A DNA stretch of 64,000 nt from contig NZ_FOND01000019.1 in the NCBI RefSeq assembly GCF_900112815.1, forward strand, positions 20,967 to 84,966. Reading direction: 5' to 3'. The notes below the pieces were generated by a model. It did not search any database, was not told the origin of the DNA, and saw nothing but the letters and a program-made list of their open reading frames with translations. Source of the DNA: Blastococcus tunisiensis (GTDB lineage Bacteria > Actinomycetota > Actinomycetes > Mycobacteriales > Geodermatophilaceae). Shown here piece after piece: positions 35,205 to 43,294 of the stretch (position 1 is the stretch's first letter; each line of letters begins with the position of its first letter). The translations under genes were made by a program, and so were the position numbers.

Positions 35205-36755
35205 TCAGCGCCGTCCGGGCACCGGCGGCAGCGGTGCCGCCGCCGCGCGACCGCGTGCGGCCAAGTCGCCGTTCGCGGCCGGGCGCCGCTCGCCGCCGGA
35301 TGCCGGCCGCGCCACGGTTCCGACATCGCGCGACCCCGGCGCGGGCGTGCCGGGCCTAAGCCGGCTCGACGAGGCACCGGCGGTGGTCGCCCGTCCCGCG
35401 TCGGCCTCGTAGCCGTAGGAGTAGCCGTAACCCCGCGTTGCCGCGGCGGCCTGCGGCACCCGGTTGAGGACGACGCCGAGGAGCTTTCCGTCGATGCGCC
35501 CCAGGGTGGCGGCGGCCTCGGCGAGCTCCTCGCGACGGGTCTTGCCGTAGCGGACCGAGAGCAGGCAGCCGTCGGCCTGGGCCGTCAGCACGGCGGCGTC
35601 AGTCACCGGGAGCAACGGGGGGGCGTCGATGAGCACGAAGTCGTTGGTCTGCCGGAGGTGCTCGAGCAGGCTGCGCATGTTCGCCGAGCCCAGCATCTCG
35701 CTCGGGTTGGGCGGCATGGGTCCGGCACCGAGGACGGAGAGCCGCCCGTCCCCCCAGGGCTGGGTGACCTCGTATAGGGCGGCGGTGCCACCGAGGACGT
35801 TGCTCAGCCCTGCGCCGCTGATTAGGCCCATGTACTTGGTCACCCGGGGGCGGCGGAGGTCCGCCTCGATCAAGGTCACCCGGCTGCCCGACTGCGCCAG
35901 CACCGTGGCCAGGTTGACGGCGAGGGTGGACTTGCCCTCGCCGGGGATCGAGCTGGAGACGACGATGACCCGCGGCGGGTTGTCGACGTCGAGGAACTGG
36001 AGGTTGGTGCGGATGGCGCGGTATGCCTCGGCGACCCGCGAGTGCTGGTCCAGCTCGGTCACCATGTGCTCGTCGGCGAGCCGGGCGTCCTCGAGCACCG
36101 TGCCGATGACGCCGACGCCGGTCAGTTCGATGACGTCCGTCGGCAGCTTCACCGTGTTATCCAGGCGGCTGCGGACCAGAGCGAGGCCGATGCCCATGAG
36201 GAGCCCGAGGACGATGCCCAGGCCGAGGTTGCGTGCCAGGTCGGGGCTGACGGGGGCCTCCCGGTAGTCCGCTGGCTGCACGGTTGTGACCTTGATCGTC
36301 GACTTCTCTGCCCCCGCGGGCGTCTCCAACTGCGTCACCTGCTCGGCGAACTGCCGGCCCAGGGATGCAGCGATGTCCTGCGCCCGGGGCGCAGAGCTGT
36401 CGGTGACGGTCACGGTGAGGATGACGGTGTCCGGCACCGGGGATGCGGTCACCTTCTCCGCCACCTCCTCCGGCGTCAGCGGGAGGTCCAGCTCCTCGAC
36501 CACCGCTGCGGCCAGCTGCACACCGGAGAGCAACTCGGCGTAGGAGGTCACCCGCTGCTGGGAGAAGAGGTTTCCGGTGTAGGCAGCGGAGGAGTCCGGG
36601 GTGGAGGAGGTCGACACGAACAGCTTCGTCGTCGAGGAGTAGAGCGGCGTGGCCGTCAAGGTCAGCGCACCGGCGGTTGCCGTTCCGACGAGCACGACCG
36701 CGAAGACCAGCCACCACCCCGAGCGCAGCGCCTGCAGCACGTCCTTGAGGTTCAT
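35205..36755 (-). CDS. Chain-length regulator fused to tyrosine autokinase (Wzz-Wzc/BY-kinase)
   Basis: A 516-residue protein. The N-terminal Wzz domain has a membrane span near residues 15-37, and a second span lies near 178-198. The kinase domain has Walker A SSIPGEGKSTLAVNLA, Walker A' LIEADLRRP and Walker B FVLIDAPPLLP. A short tyrosine cluster, GYGYSYGYEAD, near residue 450 should be autophosphorylated. It controls polymer length and export together with a phosphatase. Start context is good. Confidence 0.9.
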   Translation of the reverse strand: MNLKDVLQALRSGWWLVFAVVLVGTATAGALTLTATPLYSSTTKLFVSTSSTPDSSAAYTGNLFSQQRVTSYAELLSGVQLAAAVVEELDLPLTPEEVAEKVTASPVPDTVILTVTVTDSSAPRAQDIAASLGRQFAEQVTQLETPAGAEKSTIKVTTVQPADYREAPVSPDLARNLGLGIVLGLLMGIGLALVRSRLDNTVKLPTDVIELTGVGVIGTVLEDARLADEHMVTELDQHSRVAEAYRAIRTNLQFLDVDNPPRVIVVSSSIPGEGKSTLAVNLATVLAQSGSRVTLIEADLRRPRVTKYMGLISGAGLSNVLGGTAALYEVTQPWGDGRLSVLGAGPMPPNPSEMLGSANMRSLLEHLRQTNDFVLIDAPPLLPVTDAAVLTAQADGCLLSVRYGKTRREELAEAAATLGRIDGKLLGVVLNRVPQAAAATRGYGYSYGYEADAGRATTAGASSSRLRPGTPAPGSRDVGTVARPASGGERRPAANGDLAARGRAAAAPLPPVPGRR

Positions 36756-36971
36756 GCATTCCCCCGTCGCCTCGGCCGGACGGTTGCCGTCTCGAGAGCG
36801 GTCGGCGACAAGCCGATCCGACGTAGGCAATCTAAGCCACTTCTGAGCAGATCGTGAGGATGTCCGCGCAGTGAGTGACGGAATGACACGTGTGTGACTA
36901 GTGGGGCGGCGACGGAGGCGCGGAAGGCGCGCCCCCTTGTTCGCCCCCGCCGGCTCCGCTTCCATGGGCGG

Positions 36972-37610
36972 GTGCGGATCCTCTTTGTGTGCACCGGCAA
37001 CATCTGCCGCTCTCCCATGGGCGAGCGCCTGACGCGAGCCCACCTGGACGACGCGCTCGGCGCATCGGCCGCAGGGATCAGCGTGACCAGCGCCGGGACC
37101 TCCGCCGTCGTCGGCCGGGAGATGGAACCCTCGTCGGCTGCCGTCCTGGCCGGCCTGGGCGGGAACCCCGACGGGTTCCATGCCCGGCAGCTCACCGCCG
37201 GGATGGCCGAGACGGCCGACCTGATCCTCACGATGACGCGCCGGCACCGTCGTTCGGTTCTCAAGCTGGCGCCGCGAACGATGTTTCGGACCTACACCTT
37301 GCGCGAGGCGGCCGATCTTCTGGACGGCGTTGACGTGTCCGGCCTGCCTGCCGGGATCGATTCACGGGGGACCGCACTGGTGAGCGCGCTGGGTGGACAG
37401 CGAGCGACTCGTCGTCGCGGCGACCGGGAGCAGGACGATGTCTTTGATCCGATCGGGCACCACGGCTCCGTCCACCAGGACGTCGGCGACATGATCGTCG
37501 AGGCACTGCATCCGCTGCTCGAGGCTCTCTGCGCGGACGGCGCGCAGTCGGACGTCCCGGGCGAGGGCGACACGCAGTGGATCGTGCCCCCGGCCTTCCG
37601 CGTCGCCTGA
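36972..37610 (+). CDS. Low-molecular-weight protein-tyrosine phosphatase (Wzb-like)
   Basis: A 212-residue LMW phosphatase. The P-loop is ILFVCTGNICRSPMGERL at the N-terminus, and DVFDPIGHH near residue 157 gives the DP acid motif. It is divergent from the Wzc-type kinase, the arrangement expected of its cognate phosphatase. I prefer the GTG at 36972, immediately before the first beta strand; a GTG at 36894 would add 26 basic residues. It is convergent with the SGNH gene across a stem-loop. Confidence 0.87.
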   Translation: MRILFVCTGNICRSPMGERLTRAHLDDALGASAAGISVTSAGTSAVVGREMEPSSAAVLAGLGGNPDGFHARQLTAGMAETADLILTMTRRHRRSVLKLAPRTMFRTYTLREAADLLDGVDVSGLPAGIDSRGTALVSALGGQRATRRRGDREQDDVFDPIGHHGSVHQDVGDMIVEALHPLLEALCADGAQSDVPGEGDTQWIVPPAFRVA

Positions 37611-37619
37611 TGGCGCGGC

Positions 37620-37643
37620 GCTCGACGGCTCAAAAGGTCGAGC
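37620..37643. terminator. Bidirectional stem-loop between convergent genes
   Basis: GCTCGAC and GTCGAGC form a perfect 7-bp stem around a 10-base loop, between the ends of the phosphatase gene and the SGNH gene. It could stop transcription from both sides. Confidence 0.55.
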
Positions 37644-37675
37644 CCTCATAGCCCCGGCGCCACGGAACTGCTTGC

Positions 37676-38482
37676 TCAGCCCTCCGGGCCGGTGGCAGGC
37701 GCCGCCTGTGACAAGGCTTCCCGCACGACCGGGACGAGCAGTTCGGCCAAGTAGGCATGCCCCTCGTCGGTCGGCGAGACCGCGTCGGCCGCGATCAGTT
37801 CGGGCCGGTCGGCGAACCAACCGTCGGCGAGCGGGTCCACGAAGGCGGCTCCCCCGGCCTCCGCGGCGCTGCGGACCGCGTCCCGGACCGCCAGCAGGGA
37901 TGCCGGGAAGTCCGTGCCGCTCCACGCCGGCCCCACGACGACCAGCGCGGTATCGGGGGCATCCCGGCGGATCAGGGAGACGGCCTGCGTCGCGTTGCTC
38001 TGCACGAGCGCGAGGTCCTCGTCGGAGTCGTTGCGACTGCCGAAGAGCACGGTCACCGTGGCTTGGGTCGCCGGCCGCCGCTGCACGAGGTCGAGGTAGT
38101 TCTCGCCGGTAGTGCCGATGGACGCGTAGCCGGCCCGCGGCACCGCAGCCAGCTCGAGTTCGGCGCCGGTGCGCTCCGCGATCAACGCCGGCCAGCCGGT
38201 GGTTCCACGTCCGCCGAGCTCGTTGCCGGCCGCATAGCCGTCGCCATAGATGAGCAGCGACGGCAAGGCCGCCGGCTGCTCGATGGCGGCGGTCTCGGAC
38301 ATGGCGGCCTGGGACGCGGTGCCTTCTGATGCGGGCGTCGACAGCGCGGCCCGGGAGGTATAGGCGTCGTCGGGTGCGGTCCGGACGGCCATGGACGCGA
38401 AGATGGCCACGTTCCCCGCGACCAGCAGGAGGAGAGCCAGGATGCCCCACAAGGGTGGCCGATCCAATCGCACTCCTCGCAT
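37676..38482 (-). CDS. SGNH/GDSL-hydrolase-like membrane-anchored protein lacking the catalytic Ser
   Basis: A 268-residue protein with a membrane anchor near residues 11-33 and an SGNH fold outside. Block I reads LLIYGDGYAAG instead of GDSxxxG, so residue 82, normally the nucleophile Ser, is Gly (GGC where AGC is expected). Block III is LFGSRND and block V is PTDEGHAYLAE, with the Asp and His kept. Normally such proteins deacetylate or esterify glycans. This copy may be a binding protein or a recently inactivated enzyme. Location suggests a role in polymer modification. Confidence 0.78.
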   Translation of the reverse strand: MRGVRLDRPPLWGILALLLLVAGNVAIFASMAVRTAPDDAYTSRAALSTPASEGTASQAAMSETAAIEQPAALPSLLIYGDGYAAGNELGGRGTTGWPALIAERTGAELELAAVPRAGYASIGTTGENYLDLVQRRPATQATVTVLFGSRNDSDEDLALVQSNATQAVSLIRRDAPDTALVVVGPAWSGTDFPASLLAVRDAVRSAAEAGGAAFVDPLADGWFADRPELIAADAVSPTDEGHAYLAELLVPVVREALSQAAPATGPEG

Positions 38483-38739
38483 GACGTCAGGGTAACCGCT
38501 CGGGCCCACAGCGTGACCACACGCTCGTGACGACGCGCGGGGCGCGCGTGGCCGGCAGCGACCAGGGCGAACGTGTCGCCACATTGCGGGCGGGCAGCCA
38601 AGGCCAATCTTCGCGGATTCTTGTGGACTGAGTGTGGATTGGGCGGACTCCGCAGGCCGCTGACCTGCGGTTTCGTCCAGCTCTATACGTTGAAGCGAAA
38701 CGTTCCCGACGTGATCGGCTGCTCGTTGCCGACGAACCA

Positions 38740-38783
38740 ACGAGATGCGCCGCTCAGGCCGTGTGGCGAGCAGCGCATCTCGT
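38740..38783. terminator. Strong inverted repeat, 10-bp perfect arms
   Basis: ACGAGATGCG (38740-38749) and CGCATCTCGT (38774-38783) are perfect complements, with GCTC/GAGC adding inner pairs. It begins seven bases after the stop of the minus-strand pseudogene, so it is best read as its terminator. No other gene is seen between 38483 and 38790. Confidence 0.6.
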
Positions 38784-38790
38784 CGGGAAG

Positions 38791-39480
38791 TCAGGGGCGA
38801 CCGGGCTGCGCGGGGACGTGGTCGCTGGCCTGATCCGCTGGCGCGGGAGCGGGAGCGGGAGCGGGAGCGGGAGCAGGGACGGGTACGGAGTCCGGGCGCC
38901 CGGCCTCCGGCCGCTCCGGAGCCGCGGGGGCTGGGATGTCCGGGCGCACGGGCTGGTGGGTCGACCGGGCATCGCTGCTGACTACGCCTCCGTTGACACC
39001 GCCCTCCTGGGCGTCGCTGCTCACACCTTGCCCCAAATTAGCCTCGGTCGGGGTCACGGCTACGGTCCCGCCGTCCTGCGGCAACTGTCCGGGATCGTCG
39101 GCGACCTCGCCGTTGATCGCCTTCTCCTCCTTCGAAGTGCCCGTCTCCCCCGGTGCCGGGGTCGAGGGGGAGTCCGGCAGCTCGAACGGCGTGACAGCCT
39201 CCACGACACTGCTACATGGTCCTGAACCGCGTCGGGCAGCACTCCGGCCGCGCCGGCGCCGGTCACGCTGGCCAGGGCGATGCTGAGGCCGGTCGCCGCC
39301 CGGGCGACGGCTCCAGCGGAGGCGAACTTGGCCGCGCCTGCGGCTAGGAATCCGAACGGCGGCGAACTCGGCTCGCCGGCTGACCGCAGCGTCGGCCAGG
39401 GGCGTCCCGAGCCGGGAACGCTCGCCGTCGGCATGGGTGAACCGCTCTGGCGGGCGAACCAGGAGCTGGACGATGGGCAC
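38791..39480 (-). pseudogene. Secreted/anchored Pro-Ala-rich protein, two frameshifts
   Basis: Three frames read in order make one protein. The first gives MPIVQLLVRPPERFTHADGE and AVSRRAEFAAV. The second gives FGFLAAGAAKFASAGAVARA and ALASVTGAGAAGVLPDAVQD, which look like a membrane or signal segment. The third gives SSVVEAVTPFELPDSPSTPA and an acidic Pro-rich tail ending in a PAPAPAPA run. The shifts are near 39340 and 39207. This layout recalls actinobacterial proteins encoded beside ECF sigma factors, but no sigma gene is next to it. A sequencing slip at either point is possible. Confidence 0.6.
38845..38874. repeat. Hexanucleotide tandem repeat, GGGAGC x5
   Basis: Five perfect head-to-tail copies of GGGAGC, coding for the Pro-Ala run in the tail of the minus-strand pseudogene. 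Such a repeat can change in number by slippage. Confidence 0.9.
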
Positions 39481-39534
39481 ACGTCGGTCCTCGCTGTGCG
39501 GTGCAGCGGTGGTGTCGGAACACGACACCTGGCT

Positions 39535-40101
39535 CTAACAGTCGAGGTCGGCCTCCATCACGGTGAGCAGCTTGGCCCGGGCCGCGTCGGCTCCAGTCCG
39601 GGGCAGAGGGGACCCGATGGGGACGGCGCGGTCCTTCTTCGTCGGCCGGCTCCGCCACGCCGCGGTCATCTGCTGGCCGGCCTCGTACTGTGCGGCCCGA
39701 ACGAACGCTTCGTAGGTCCCGGCGACGGCGTCGGTGCTGTGGATCGCCATCCACGCGGTGTAGAAGCTGATGCGCGACTTCACGTCGCTGACGTGCTGGG
39801 TGAGCTCACGCCGCGCCGCCGCCGACCCGTCACGGCGACGGATGCGGTACGGGGCCTCCAGGTAGTCCTCCACCGCCCGTACGGCCTCGGCGTAGAACGT
39901 CGCCCGCTGCTGGCGGCGGGTCTCCCTCTGCTGGGTCTTGTAGGCCTTCACCGCGACGATGGCGGCGACCGCCGCGGCCCCCATGACACCGAGCACGCTG
40001 ATGAGGGCGGTGGCGAGGTCGCCGCCGTCGAGGTCGCCCAGCAGCCGCTCCCACGTCCCCTGTGCGGCCGCGCCGGCCGCCGCGGCCAGGAACGCTGTCA
40101 C
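39535..40101 (-). CDS. Putative membrane effector of the CBASS-like operon
   Basis: A 188-residue protein I cannot place in a named family. One clear membrane segment lies at about residues 30-52 (ALISVLGVMGAAAVAAIVAV), followed by a basic, helical cytosolic domain (KTQQRETRRQQ; AVRAVEDYLEAPYRIRRRDG; AAQYEAGQQMTAAW). GTG 40101 overlaps the E2 stop in a GTGA arrangement; the ATG at 40146 would overlap by 49 bases and is less likely. As the third gene behind a CD-NTase and an E2-like protein, it has the position of a CBASS effector that would damage the membrane on activation. Function is inferred from context. Confidence 0.7.
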   Translation of the reverse strand: MTAFLAAAAGAAAQGTWERLLGDLDGGDLATALISVLGVMGAAAVAAIVAVKAYKTQQRETRRQQRATFYAEAVRAVEDYLEAPYRIRRRDGSAAARRELTQHVSDVKSRISFYTAWMAIHSTDAVAGTYEAFVRAAQYEAGQQMTAAWRSRPTKKDRAVPIGSPLPRTGADAARAKLLTVMEADLDC

Positions 40102-40610
40102 GCGGCCCGCCTGGGGAAGCCGTGTGGCTGCTCGTCGCCGAGCCACTCGCCGTCACGCCGGCCACCGGTGGCCCACCAGTGATCCTCGAAGAACAGGTGG
40201 ACACAGGTCAGGTCGAGCAGCGCAAGCAGACCGTCCTGCGGCCGCCAGCGCTGCTCGGGTGGTGACCACGGGTAGTACAGGCAGAGCGCATCGTCGTCGG
40301 GCATGCGGTGCGGCGACGGCCTGCCTGGGTCGGCGAAGACGCGCGGGTACTCCTCGGGCGACAGCCCCCAGCAGGGGTAGGTCGGCTGCGCGAAAAAGTA
40401 GATGGTGACCGGCACGGGATTCCGGCGTCCACGCACCTCCAGCGGCACCCGGTAGCTGAGCAGGTCTCGTTCGACGGTTGCGCACAAGTCCCGGCCGTGC
40501 TCGCGACGTGCGACGCCCTCCACGGGGATCTGCCACCACGGCTGCATGCCGTACCAGGCGGTGTCCGGCCTTCCCGCCGCGGCTGCCGCGGCGGGAAGGC
40601 CGGTGCTCAC
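40098..40610 (-). CDS. E2-like ubiquitin-conjugating-fold protein (CBASS-associated, E1-less)
   Basis: A 170-residue protein. The E2 pattern is in SPHRMPDDDALCLYYPWSPP, where His101 and Cys110 stand in the place of the E2 His-x-Asn/Cys site. It ends with the block LFFEDHWWATGGRRDGEWLG and then EQPH, as in the bacterial E2 family found next to CD-NTases. In such systems the E2 conjugates or processes the CD-NTase C-terminus and tunes its activity. No E1 or JAB protein is encoded nearby, so this is an E2-only layout. The start overlaps the CD-NTase stop (ATGA). Family call is by motif, by eye. Confidence 0.78.
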   Translation of the reverse strand: MSTGLPAAAAAAGRPDTAWYGMQPWWQIPVEGVARREHGRDLCATVERDLLSYRVPLEVRGRRNPVPVTIYFFAQPTYPCWGLSPEEYPRVFADPGRPSPHRMPDDDALCLYYPWSPPEQRWRPQDGLLALLDLTCVHLFFEDHWWATGGRRDGEWLGDEQPHGFPRRAA

Positions 40611-41641
40611 GGCGCCCAGCTCTTCGCCGGGATCCGCGTGCGCTGTGCGCCGGCGCCCGTCCCGGTGGTGATGCCGCTGGTCCGGCCAGCGCGGAAGCGG
40701 CGGGCCTCTTCCAGGACAACCGCCGTCTGGTCCGGGCGGGGCAGCATCTCCTCGTCGTTGAACAGCTTGGCCAGCTCATCGTGGGCGAGCTGCGGGTAAC
40801 CGTCCCGCTCGAGCCGGGCGGCCTCGTCGACCCGCTTGCCGGCCTTGCGCAAGGCGGTAACGACCTCCAGCCGGGGCTTGTTGAGCTTGATGGGCTTCTC
40901 GGCGACGCGGGCGGGATCGCGGGTCTCGCCCTTGTCCAGTTCGTCGGCGGCGTACTGGAACCAGGTGGCGATGCCGGAGAGCAGGGACGTCGGCTGCTGG
41001 ATGCAGCCCAGCGCCAGAGCCTTGATGTTCCACGAGCACAGCGGCTTGCCGTTGCGACGGTTCCAGTGCTTGAGCAGCCGCACGATGCGGGCGAAGGCCA
41101 CGGCGGTGTCCTCGATGGCCTGGAGAACCATCGCGGTGTGCGCCTCCGGGTGCGACCGGTCCCAGGTCGGCATCTTCGGAATGAACAGACCCGCCGCCCC
41201 GAGGTTGTCCAGCGCGCAGATGACGTCGGCGGTGAAGTCCTTCTCGCCGGCGTGCACGGGGTCACCGAACCGGACGAGCACCGCCCGCTTGCAGCCCTCG
41301 GTCTGGACGGTGAGCTTGGGGTAGGCGCCTTTGAGCTCCCGCCGGATGGCCGCCGCGGCGCGCTCCATCAGGTCCTTCGGGCCCCGCTTGTCCGGCCCGT
41401 GCGTTCGCAGGGCCTCGGCGATGACAATGCCGAGGTCGATGTCGGTCAGCGGGGTGAGCGCGTCGCCGTGCGCGACGCTGCCGTTGAAGTACACCCGAGA
41501 GCCGAGGAACTCGCGGACCAGCGCGTTGGCGATCGCCTCACGTCGTCGCCGGGCCTCGGCGAGCTCGTCGGCGGTCACCTCGATGCGGCGCCGGGCCTGC
41601 TCGAGGATGGTCTCCAGGGATGGGTGTGCAGCCTGTGGCAT
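40607..41641 (-). CDS. CD-NTase (cGAS/DncV-like nucleotidyltransferase) of a CBASS system
   Basis: A 344-residue SMODS-type nucleotidyltransferase. The catalytic GS is at residues 54-55 (NGSVAHGDALTPLTDIDLG), the metal-binding Asp pair at 67 and 69, and the third Asp at about 139 (DFTADVICAL). A helical C-terminal domain follows. Such enzymes make a cyclic oligonucleotide after phage infection that activates an effector. The ribosome site GAAGGAGA sits just before the ATG at 41641. It heads a three-gene operon with four-base overlaps. Which nucleotide it makes cannot be told from sequence here. Confidence 0.83.
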   Translation of the reverse strand: MPQAAHPSLETILEQARRRIEVTADELAEARRRREAIANALVREFLGSRVYFNGSVAHGDALTPLTDIDLGIVIAEALRTHGPDKRGPKDLMERAAAAIRRELKGAYPKLTVQTEGCKRAVLVRFGDPVHAGEKDFTADVICALDNLGAAGLFIPKMPTWDRSHPEAHTAMVLQAIEDTAVAFARIVRLLKHWNRRNGKPLCSWNIKALALGCIQQPTSLLSGIATWFQYAADELDKGETRDPARVAEKPIKLNKPRLEVVTALRKAGKRVDEAARLERDGYPQLAHDELAKLFNDEEMLPRPDQTAVVLEEARRFRAGRTSGITTGTGAGAQRTRIPAKSWAP

Positions 41642-41961
41642 GGCGTCTCCTTCCTGCGGCGGAAGGGGCTCCCGCCGCCCGGAACGCCGGTGCTACCGTG
41701 CTGCCCTACACCCCATGTAGACGGCACCCCGGTACGCGACCTCCTCGGTCGGCGACCGGGGTGTGCTGCGTTCCAGGTCCAGCCTGCCGGACGGCAGCGA
41801 CAGTTTCGGGGAGTTCGCCACACCCGCCCCACCCGCACCATCGCGTCCGTGCGGCTACGCGTCTCACAGCGGTCCCCGGGGGGGCGTCTGCGGCTGTCAC
41901 TCACAAGGTGGGTCCAGGCGAGAAGTGTGGGGAGCCCCGGAGAAACGGGCAGACTCCGGGC
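41642..41961. other. Divergent intergenic region between the CD-NTase operon and the nucleotidyltransferase gene
   Basis: About 320 bases with no convincing gene. It must hold promoters for both directions. The CD-NTase side has a strong ribosome site. I see no clear -10/-35 pair and no obvious operator, though both genes could be co-controlled from here. Confidence 0.5.
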
Positions 41962-42630
41962 ATGAGGTTGCAGCGTGGGACGCCCGTCGCCGGGGTCGAC
42001 CCCGAGACGGCACGAAACATCGCTCGCGCCTGCCACGACCACTGGAGCTCGACCCCCGCGATCGCCGACAAGGTGCACGTGCCGGCAGAAGAGCTCGCCG
42101 TCATGCTCGACCAGCTCGCCGACGCCGCCTACCTCCAGCGACGCGACGGCGGCGACGGCGGCCGCGTGGAGTGGAACACGACCATCACCGGCGGCGCGCT
42201 GACGATGGCGTCGTTCCTCAAGCCCATCTCCCGCACCCGAGCCGAGAAGCTGCTCGCCGGGGTCCTCGAGCGCGCGGCCGACTACAACGCCGACGACGGC
42301 AAGCTCTATGTCATCACAGAGATTGCAGTGTTCGGCTCCTACTTGCGCCCTGACGCCGTCGAACTCGGAGACCTGGACCTGGCGGTCAAGTTCACCGGAC
42401 GGCGGCCCGACGCCAACGAACCCGACACGGTGTTCGCCTACGCCGACGCGTCCGGGCGCAACTTCCCGACCTTGTTCGCCACCATCGCCTGGCCACAAAC
42501 GGAGATGCTCCAGCTGCTGCGCAACCGCAGCGGGTACATCAACGTGCACACCGAGGACATCACCCGTTTCACCGACGACTGGCGCGCCGTGTATCGCTAT
42601 CCGGCGACGGAGTCCTCTCCGGCTCAGTGA
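41962..42630 (+). CDS. Winged-helix plus nucleotidyltransferase protein
   Basis: A 222-residue protein. Residues 15-75 look like a winged helix (TPAIADKVHVPAEELAVMLD). The C-terminal half is a minimal nucleotidyltransferase: GS at 125-126 (VFGSYLRPDAVELGDLDLAV) with Asp137 and Asp139, then a region with no obvious polymerase core. This architecture resembles MNT-type antitoxin/NTase proteins and transcription-factor-like NTases. It is divergent from the CBASS-like operon, which suggests a shared function or a regulator. No HEPN partner is next to it. Confidence 0.72.
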   Translation: MRLQRGTPVAGVDPETARNIARACHDHWSSTPAIADKVHVPAEELAVMLDQLADAAYLQRRDGGDGGRVEWNTTITGGALTMASFLKPISRTRAEKLLAGVLERAADYNADDGKLYVITEIAVFGSYLRPDAVELGDLDLAVKFTGRRPDANEPDTVFAYADASGRNFPTLFATIAWPQTEMLQLLRNRSGYINVHTEDITRFTDDWRAVYRYPATESSPAQ

Positions 42631-42904
42631 GCCCGTTCGAGGGTCGTCGAACGACTGGACGGTCAGCGGATTTTGCCCCGGCTTCCGCGACTGACATCCC
42701 GTCGTCATGATCGCGACAGAAACGGAGCCCTCGTCGGCGCCTTCCAGGGACAACAAGGCCTGGTGCCGCGACTGACCTCGACCGAAGCTTCGGCACACAA
42801 CACATCGAGCGCCCGCCGCATCCCGACTCTCGGCGGGGTGTCACCAAACGGCTCCGAAAAGCGCCTTCTCCCGGTGAGAGCAACTACTCACCAGCGGAGC
42901 AGGG

Positions 42905-43294
42905 ATGTGCGGTCAGCCGGGACGACGGACAACGACAGCACTTGCGCCGGCAGCGTCCCACGTCTCCCCTGCTTGCTGCGGCGTGCTGCAGGACCTCGTC
43001 GACTGCTACGGCGGCGACACCCACCGGCTGCTCACCGACCTGGCCGACGTCATCGGCGCCAGCATCGCCTATGTCGACCGGCCCACCGTCGAGGCCCACC
43101 TCGAGCGGCCCCTGTCCGACCGGGAGTGGGTGGCCGCCGCCCAGCAGTTCACGGCCATGGCCTTCGACGACCACGTCGGAGACGCCGGCAGCCTGCGCAC
43201 CGACTGGATCGAGGACGTCCTGGCCAGGGCCGGCGTACCCGGTCGTGGCCACACCGGTCAGCCGGTCGCCGGATCTGCATTGGGCGAGGCATGA
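42905..43294 (+). CDS. Hypothetical protein of mobile-element type
   Basis: A 129-residue protein not recognised. The convincing part is residues 25-115 (HRLLTDLADVIGASIAYVDR; DREWVAAAQQFTAMAFDDHV; DWIEDVLARAGV), an acidic helical domain. The four-base overlap with the next gene supports its reality. It could be a small accessory protein of an integrated plasmid or phage. Confidence 0.55.
   Translation: MCGQPGRRTTTALAPAASHVSPACCGVLQDLVDCYGGDTHRLLTDLADVIGASIAYVDRPTVEAHLERPLSDREWVAAAQQFTAMAFDDHVGDAGSLRTDWIEDVLARAGVPGRGHTGQPVAGSALGEA

Noticed and set aside
38845..38874. CRISPR-like or regulatory repeat cluster
   Set aside because: Simple hexamer slippage tract within a coding tail; no spacers.
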